The notes under the pieces: generated by a model
Databases searched by the model: none
Told to the model about the DNA's origin: nothing
The model's input: only the letters and a program-made list of their open reading frames with translations
Part shown: piece after piece, positions 60,302 to 64,000 of the stretch
Layout: each line of letters begins with the position of its first letter
How positions within the stretch are numbered: the stretch's first letter is position 1
Made by a program: the position numbers and the translations under genes
Assembly (NCBI GenBank): GCA_000421085.1
Contig: ATWE01000013.1
Coordinates: 62,001-126,000, forward strand
DNA length: 64,000 nucleotides
Direction: 5' to 3'
Source of the DNA: Ensifer sp. USDA 6670
GTDB taxonomy: Bacteria; Pseudomonadota; Alphaproteobacteria; Rhizobiales; Rhizobiaceae

Positions 60302-62227
60302 TCAGGCCGACCGCTTACGGTCGTCTTCGTCCTTGACTTCCTCATAGTCGGCGTCGACCACGTCATCGCCGGAGCGCTTGGCGTCGGCGGCGGCATCCGC
60401 ATGGGCGGCGTCCGTCTGCTGAGCCTCATAGATCGCCTGACCGAGCTTCATGGAGACTTCCATGAGGGTATTGGTCTTGGCCTTGATGTCCTCGGCGTCC
60501 GGCTCGGAACCTTCGACGGCGCTCTTGAGCGCTGCGATTGCATCCTCGATCGCCTTGCGGTCCGTCTCGGAAACCTTGTCGCCATGTTCCTGGAGCGACT
60601 TCTCCGAAGAATGGACCAGGCTTTCGGCCTGATTCTTGGCCTCTACGCCTTCGCGGCGCTTCTTGTCGGCTTCCGCATTGGCTTCGGCATCCTTGACCAT
60701 CTTCTCAATTTCGGCGTCGGAAAGACCACCGGAGGCCTGGATGCGTATCTGGTGCTCCTTGCCCGTGCCCTTGTCCTTGGCGGACACCTGGACGATGCCG
60801 TTCGCATCGATGTCGAACGTGACCTCGATTTGCGGCACGCCGCGCGGTGCCGGCGGAATGCCGACGAGATCGAACTGACCGAGCAGCTTGTTGTCGGCCG
60901 CCATTTCACGCTCGCCCTGCGAGACGCGGATCGTCACGGCGGACTGGTTGTCGTCGGCCGTCGAGAAGACCTGGCTCTTCTTCGTCGGGATCGTCGTGTT
61001 GCGCTCTATCAGGCGGGTGAAGACGCCGCCGAGCGTTTCGATGCCGAGCGAGAGCGGGGTGACGTCCAACAGCAGCACGTCCTTGACGTCGCCCTGCAGA
61101 ACGCCGGCCTGGATCGCGGCGCCCATGGCAACCACTTCATCCGGGTTGACACCCTTGTGCGGCTCCTTGCCGAAAAGCTGCTTCACCGTTTCCTGAACCT
61201 TCGGCATGCGGGTCATGCCGCCGACGAGAACGACTTCGTCGATCTCGGCAGCCGAAACGCCGGCATCCTTGAGCGCGGCCTTGCAGGGCGCGATGGTCTT
61301 CTGGATCAGGTCTTCGACCAGGCTCTCGAATTTGGCGCGGGACAGCTTCATCGTCAGATGCTTCGGACCGGAAGCGTCCGCCGTGATGAACGGCAGGTTG
61401 ATTTCGGTCTGCTGCGAGGACGAGAGTTCGATCTTCGCCTTTTCAGCAGCTTCCTTCAGGCGCTGCAGCGCGAGCTTGTCGTTCTTGAGGTCGATGCCCT
61501 GCTCCTTCTTGAACTCGGAGGCAAGATATTCGACGAGACGCATGTCGAAGTCTTCACCGCCAAGGAAGGTGTCGCCGTTGGTCGACTTCACTTCGAAGAC
61601 GCCGTCGCCGATTTCCAGGACCGAGATGTCGAACGTGCCGCCGCCAAGATCGTAGACGGCGATCGTCTTGCCTTCCTTCTTGTCGAGGCCATAGGCAAGT
61701 GCCGCTGCGGTCGGCTCGTTGATGATGCGCAGCACGTCGAGACCGGCGATCTTGCCGGCATCCTTCGTGGCCTGGCGCTGTGCGTCGTTGAAGTAGGCCG
61801 GAACGGTGATGACGGCCTTTTCGACCTTTTCACCGAGATAGGACTCGGCCGTTTCCTTCATCTTCTGAAGGATCATCGCGGAGATCTGCGACGGAGAGTA
61901 GCTGGTGCCGTGGGCTTCGACCCAGGCGTCGCCATTGTCGGCCTTGACGATCTTGTAGGGGACCATCCCCTTGTCCTTCTGGGTCGTGGGATCCTCGAAG
62001 GTGCGGCCGATCAGGCGCTTGATCGCAAAAAGCGTGTTTTCGGGATTGGTCACCGCCTGGCGCTTGGCCGGCTGGCCGACGAGACGTTCGCCGTCTTCGG
62101 TGAATGCCACCATGGAGGGGGTCGTGCGCGCGCCCTCCGCATTCTCGATCACTTTCGCGTCCTTGCCGTCCATGACGGAGACGCAGGAGTTGGTCGTTCC
62201 CAGGTCAATACCAATAACTTTAGCCAT
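60302..62227 (-). CDS. dnaK: Chaperone protein DnaK (Hsp70)
   Basis: The 641-residue Hsp70 starts [20 protein letters not shown] (phosphate-1 loop) and has [49 protein letters not shown] and the linker [13 protein letters not shown] before the substrate domain with [19 protein letters not shown]. The C-terminal lid ends with a charged segment [19 protein letters not shown], close to the EEVKD end of the family. A heat-shock promoter lies 113 bp upstream. It is the main stress chaperone and acts with DnaJ and GrpE. Confidence 0.99.
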   Translation of the reverse strand: MAKVIGIDLGTTNSCVSVMDGKDAKVIENAEGARTTPSMVAFTEDGERLVGQPAKRQAVTNPENTLFAIKRLIGRTFEDPTTQKDKGMVPYKIVKADNGDAWVEAHGTSYSPSQISAMILQKMKETAESYLGEKVEKAVITVPAYFNDAQRQATKDAGKIAGLDVLRIINEPTAAALAYGLDKKEGKTIAVYDLGGGTFDISVLEIGDGVFEVKSTNGDTFLGGEDFDMRLVEYLASEFKKEQGIDLKNDKLALQRLKEAAEKAKIELSSSQQTEINLPFITADASGPKHLTMKLSRAKFESLVEDLIQKTIAPCKAALKDAGVSAAEIDEVVLVGGMTRMPKVQETVKQLFGKEPHKGVNPDEVVAMGAAIQAGVLQGDVKDVLLLDVTPLSLGIETLGGVFTRLIERNTTIPTKKSQVFSTADDNQSAVTIRVSQGEREMAADNKLLGQFDLVGIPPAPRGVPQIEVTFDIDANGIVQVSAKDKGTGKEHQIRIQASGGLSDAEIEKMVKDAEANAEADKKRREGVEAKNQAESLVHSSEKSLQEHGDKVSETDRKAIEDAIAALKSAVEGSEPDAEDIKAKTNTLMEVSMKLGQAIYEAQQTDAAHADAAADAKRSGDDVVDADYEEVKDEDDRKRSA

Positions 62228-62339
62228 GTCGTTCTCTCCTTGCAGCGGACTGTCGGAACCCGGTCAGGCATTCGTGGGACAGCCCCTAACGGGATGGTCT
62301 TTGTATCTCATCGCAGCCGCGGCTGCATCGATGCGGCGT

Positions 62340-62368
62340 ATATAAGGACCGGCGTTTCGGACTGCAAG
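62340..62368 (-). promoter_or_regulatory. RpoH (heat-shock sigma) promoter of dnaK
   Basis: On the minus strand CTTG (62368-62365) and CTTATAT (62346-62340) are separated by 18 bp. This matches the alphaproteobacterial heat-shock promoter consensus CTTG-N17/18-CYTATNT at all defined positions. Transcription would start near 62333, giving a leader of about 105 nt. Confidence 0.78.
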
Positions 62369-62443
62369 GCATTCTGCGGGGGGATCGACGGCAAATGCAA
62401 GCCGTCTTCCACAAACACCCGACGGGGGCCCGCTGCCGCTGGT

Positions 62444-64000
62444 TCAACCGCCGGTCAGCAGGTCGAACAGCGTCGTTCGGCGGGTCCCACCGGTGGTCTC
62501 TCCGACGCCGGCCGGCGGGATTGGCCCTCCGGCCTGTTCTGCAGGCCGGACCTGATCGACGGCGGCCATGCCGTCCATGCTTTCGACGCCGTCCATGCCT
62601 GCCGGACGCTCGGGGAAGACATCGCGATTATCAGTGCCGAATCCATCGGCCGGCATTTCGCCGGCAGCAGCGATGCCGCCTTCGTCGAAGACCGGCTGCA
62701 CGCCCGTCGTGCCGAAGAGCGGCGAAGGCGAAAGACCCTCATGCGCCGCAATCATGAAATCGTGCCAGGCCCTGGCGGGAAGGCCGCCGCCGGTGACCTT
62801 TTTCATGAACTTGCCGTCGTCGTTGCCGAACCAGATGCCGGTCGCGAGGTTGGAGGTGTAGCCGACGAAGAGCGCGTCGCGGAAGGACTGCGTCGTTCCG
62901 GTCTTCCCTGCCGCCTCCCAGCCCGGCAGGCGCGCATTTTTGCCGGTGCCGTCCGTCAGCACGCGCACCATCATCCGGTTCATCTCGCTGACGATCGCCG
63001 GATCGAGCACCCGCGGCGGGTTGTCGTAGGTGTTTTCGTAAAGCACGGTGCCGTCGGCGGTGGAGATGCGCCGGATGACGTGCGGCGTCGCCTTGAAGCC
63101 GCCATTCATGAAGGGCGCATAGGAGGACGTCAGCTCCACCAGCGTCACTTCCGACGTGCCGAGCGCGATCGATGCATTGGCCTGCATGTCGGAATCTATG
63201 CCCAGCCGGTGCGCGAGTTTGACCACGTTCTGCGGTCCGACCTCCATCACGAGCTGGGCGGCGATGGTGTTCAGCGAACTGGCGAGCGCATCGGCGAGCG
63301 TCACCTCGCCGCGATATTTCTGATCGTAGTTTTCGGGTGTCCAGTTGCCGATCCGGACCGGCGCGTCGTTGCGCACGGACATCGGCGTGCGGCCGATCTC
63401 GAGCGCCGCCGCATAGACGAAGGGCTTGAAGGCCGAGCCCGGCTGGCGCTTCGCCTTGGAGGCGCGGTCGAACTGGCTTTCGGCATAGTCCCTGCCGCCG
63501 ACGAGCGCCCGGATGGCGCCTGTGCCGTCGATCGAGACGAGCGCCGCCTGGGAGGCGTTGAGCTTGCCGCCTTCGGCCTCGAGCCTCTCGGCGAGCACCT
63601 CTTCCGCCCTCTTCTCGAGCGCAAGGTCGATGGTCGTGTCGATGACGAGGTCTTGCGTGACTTCGCCGATCATCCCGGGGAGCTGGTCCATCACCATGTC
63701 GGCGACATAGTGCTCGGCGCCGGACCAGAAGCTCTTTGCCCGTGTCGGCGCCTGCGACATCGCCGTCGTGATCTCGGAATCGCTGATGAAGCCTTCCTCG
63801 CGCATTGCGCCGAGCACGAGCTGTGCGCGCTCCTCCGCCGCTTCGGGGTCTCGGGCCGGCGACAGCCGCGAAGGAGCCTTCAGAAGACCTGCGAGCAGCG
63901 CCGCCTCGCCGAGATTGACGTCGCGCGCCGACTTGTTGAAGTAGCGCCGCGAGGCCGCCTCGACGCCATAGGCATTCGACCCGAAGAAAACGCGGTTGAG
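62444..64000 (-). CDS. Penicillin-binding protein 1A family (partial)
   Basis: Bifunctional class A PBP that polymerises glycan strands and cross-links peptides outside the inner membrane. The C-terminal 518 residues are in the window; the N-terminus lies beyond the right edge. The transglycosylase part is seen from NRVFFGSNAYGVEAASRRYFNKSARDVNLGEAALLAGLLKAPSRLSP (position 64000 on). The transpeptidase motifs are SAFK (nucleophile Ser, in RQPGSAFKPFVY), SLN (ASSLNTIA) and KTG (AAGKTGTTQSFRDALFVGYT). A Pro/Gly/Asp-rich tail of about 90 residues ends the protein. It is upstream of dnaK on the same strand, with a 216-bp gap holding the dnaK promoter. Confidence 0.93.
   Translation of the reverse strand, partial: LNRVFFGSNAYGVEAASRRYFNKSARDVNLGEAALLAGLLKAPSRLSPARDPEAAEERAQLVLGAMREEGFISDSEITTAMSQAPTRAKSFWSGAEHYVADMVMDQLPGMIGEVTQDLVIDTTIDLALEKRAEEVLAERLEAEGGKLNASQAALVSIDGTGAIRALVGGRDYAESQFDRASKAKRQPGSAFKPFVYAAALEIGRTPMSVRNDAPVRIGNWTPENYDQKYRGEVTLADALASSLNTIAAQLVMEVGPQNVVKLAHRLGIDSDMQANASIALGTSEVTLVELTSSYAPFMNGGFKATPHVIRRISTADGTVLYENTYDNPPRVLDPAIVSEMNRMMVRVLTDGTGKNARLPGWEAAGKTGTTQSFRDALFVGYTSNLATGIWFGNDDGKFMKKVTGGGLPARAWHDFMIAAHEGLSPSPLFGTTGVQPVFDEGGIAAAGEMPADGFGTDNRDVFPERPAGMDGVESMDGMAAVDQVRPAEQAGGPIPPAGVGETTGGTRRTTLFDLLTGG

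Overview
The window is GC-rich chromosomal DNA from an alphaproteobacterium of the order Hyphomicrobiales, most probably Sinorhizobium (Ensifer). This rests on gene content and order (ffs-dnaX-ybaB-recR, orfA-pit, recF next to moeB, an SmeAB-like efflux pump), on dispersed palindromes of the rhizobial RIME type, on rhizobial regulatory motifs (RirA-type TGA-N9-TCA boxes, a PhoB box before orfA-pit, an alphaproteobacterial heat-shock promoter before dnaK) and on codon use. The species cannot be fixed from the sequence alone. About 66 genes are supported. Most are core genes; no CRISPR array or intact mobile element was seen.

Region 1 (1-6.9 kb, minus strand) is the translation and transcription operon rimP-nusA-ylxR-infB-rbfA-truB. 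It is preceded by a clear promoter and a leader that ends in a terminator hairpin (rimP leader type). Region 2 (7-14 kb) has an MFS exporter with a C-terminal extension, then ffs-dnaX-ybaB-(lysE)-recR-lytic transglycosylase on the minus strand. Region 3 (14-25 kb) is mixed housekeeping: HIT, nudC, a WYL regulator, a VOC protein, a DUF1127 protein, kdsB-pheA, a cycM-type cytochrome c, ilvE, an AEC transporter, a BON protein, and a LysR regulator divergent from an MFS pump. Beside tRNA-Ser(GGA) lies a frameshifted fragment that reads as the C-terminus of a serine recombinase. Region 4 (25.7-29.1 kb) has a small unknown membrane protein, msrA, an orphan BMP-family binding protein, slyX and an EI24/CysZ-like protein.

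Region 5 (29.4-43.2 kb) is the most distinctive part. It is an amino-sugar and cell-wall-sugar locus. An amidase-ROK kinase-cutC operon faces nagA-nagB-II-nagQ(GntR)-BadF kinase. That cluster is divergent from murQ, a complete CUT1 ABC importer and a Gfo/Idh/MocA oxidoreductase. Each divergent unit carries one copy of an 18-bp direct-repeat operator (TGGTATT-N4-TGGYATT) about 20-25 bp before its first gene. One GntR repressor is therefore likely to control both arms, linking uptake, lactyl-ether cleavage, phosphorylation, deacetylation and deamination.

Region 6 (43.5-52.7 kb) holds the RND pump smeA-smeB with a TetR regulator and an operator-like palindrome over the promoter. It is followed by an iron pair: a siderophore-binding protein and a TonB-dependent receptor in convergent orientation, each with its own RirA-type box. 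Region 7 (52.8-64 kb) holds GNAT-moeB-recF, orfA-pit with a PhoB box, an uncharacterised DUF1326-DUF2182 pair rich in Cys and Met that may handle a soft metal, dnaK-dnaJ with a heat-shock promoter, and the C-terminal part of a class A penicillin-binding protein running off the window.
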